Assembly: GCF_027595985.1 (NCBI RefSeq)
Contig: NC_073303.1
Coordinates: 27,413,347-27,477,346, forward strand
Source of the DNA: Sorex araneus
Lineage: Eukaryota > Chordata > Mammalia > Eulipotyphla > Soricidae
DNA: 64,000 bases
Reading direction: 5' to 3'
The translations under genes were made by a program, and so were the position numbers. Under the pieces are notes generated by a model. It made no database searches. It saw nothing but the letters and a program-made list of their open reading frames with translations, and was not told the DNA's origin. Positions 63,774-64,000 of the stretch are shown here, one piece after another. Numbering within the stretch: position 1 is the stretch's first letter; each line of letters starts with the position of its first letter.

Positions 63774-63787
63774 GTTCCCATGGAAAC
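63774..63787. promoter_or_regulatory. RFX X-box-like palindrome
   Basis: GTTCCCATGGAAAC is a perfect 14-bp palindrome, two changes from the ideal GTTGCCATGGCAAC. Confidence 0.45.
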
Positions 63788-64000
63788 CTTTTAAGCGAAC
63801 TTCTCAGGAAGACAAAAATCTTTTTTTAAATGACTAAAGAGGGGGGCGGAGGGGGGGCAGAAAGCGGGAGGGAGGGGCAGAGACAGATGGAGAGAGGGAG
63901 AGAGTTGGAGAGACAGACTGCAGAGATAGCTCTACAGACAGACTGAAGGGCGAAGAGATGGGGGTCTGATGGGGGTCGACGGCGGGCAGAGGGGAGCAGG

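Larger units (their letters stand above)
63061..64000. other. Right edge of the window
   Basis: Unique sequence with RFX-type sites, then a purine-rich G/A tract from 63,838. No coding exon recognised. The A-type SYNGAP1 exons are expected beyond the edge. Confidence 0.5.

Overview
Mammalian genomic DNA, most likely from a shrew (Sorex or a close relative). The window is packed with copies of a tRNA-derived SINE whose head carries a pol III A box (TAGCACAGCGG) and B box (GGTTCGATTCC), and whose body ends in GTGTGACCCAAAAAGC plus an A-rich tail. I recognise this as the SOR-type SINE of shrews. A second SINE type (here 'type B') shares that tRNA-like head but has a different body. The species call is from memory of these repeats; no search was run.

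Layout. 1-34,000 is intergenic and repeat-dense: about 70 SOR-type copies in both orientations, several type-B copies, L1 3'-end fragments, one solo LTR with a 4-bp target duplication (1601-2146), microsatellites, a diverged inverted duplication (28,326-30,504), and a few repeat-free islands that could be conserved regulatory DNA. I see no gene there; every long open frame in this part is made of SINE sequence. ZBTB9 lies on the minus strand (CDS 35,145-36,548, CpG-rich promoter near 36.7-37.05 kb). SYNGAP1 follows, also on the minus strand and upstream of ZBTB9: 17 coding exons from 58,670 down to 39,922, with its 3' UTR ending near 38.2 kb.

The SYNGAP1 exons join into one open frame of 3,864 nt (1,287 residues plus stop) starting at the alternative 'B' N-terminus (MGLRPP...). 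All introns are GT-AG and all phases agree. The exons of the long A-type N-terminus are not in the window and should lie beyond 64,000. The gene order matches human 6p21.3 (SYNGAP1 then ZBTB9, same direction). ZBTB9 encodes a BTB/POZ zinc-finger nuclear protein; SYNGAP1 encodes the synaptic Ras/Rap GTPase-activating protein of the postsynaptic density. They are neighbours, not known partners.

Regulatory highlights seen directly: an internal TATA box inside SYNGAP1 (56,906-56,914), a CpG island with several RFX X-box-like sites 62.2-63.8 kb, three Pumilio motifs in the SYNGAP1 3' UTR, overlapping C-terminal reading frames in the last SYNGAP1 exon (…NTADH and …QTRV), a possible 20-nt microexon, and a DNA-transposon fossil with TA target duplication in the last SYNGAP1 intron. 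I found no clear new biological system; the window looks like an ordinary but informative mammalian locus.
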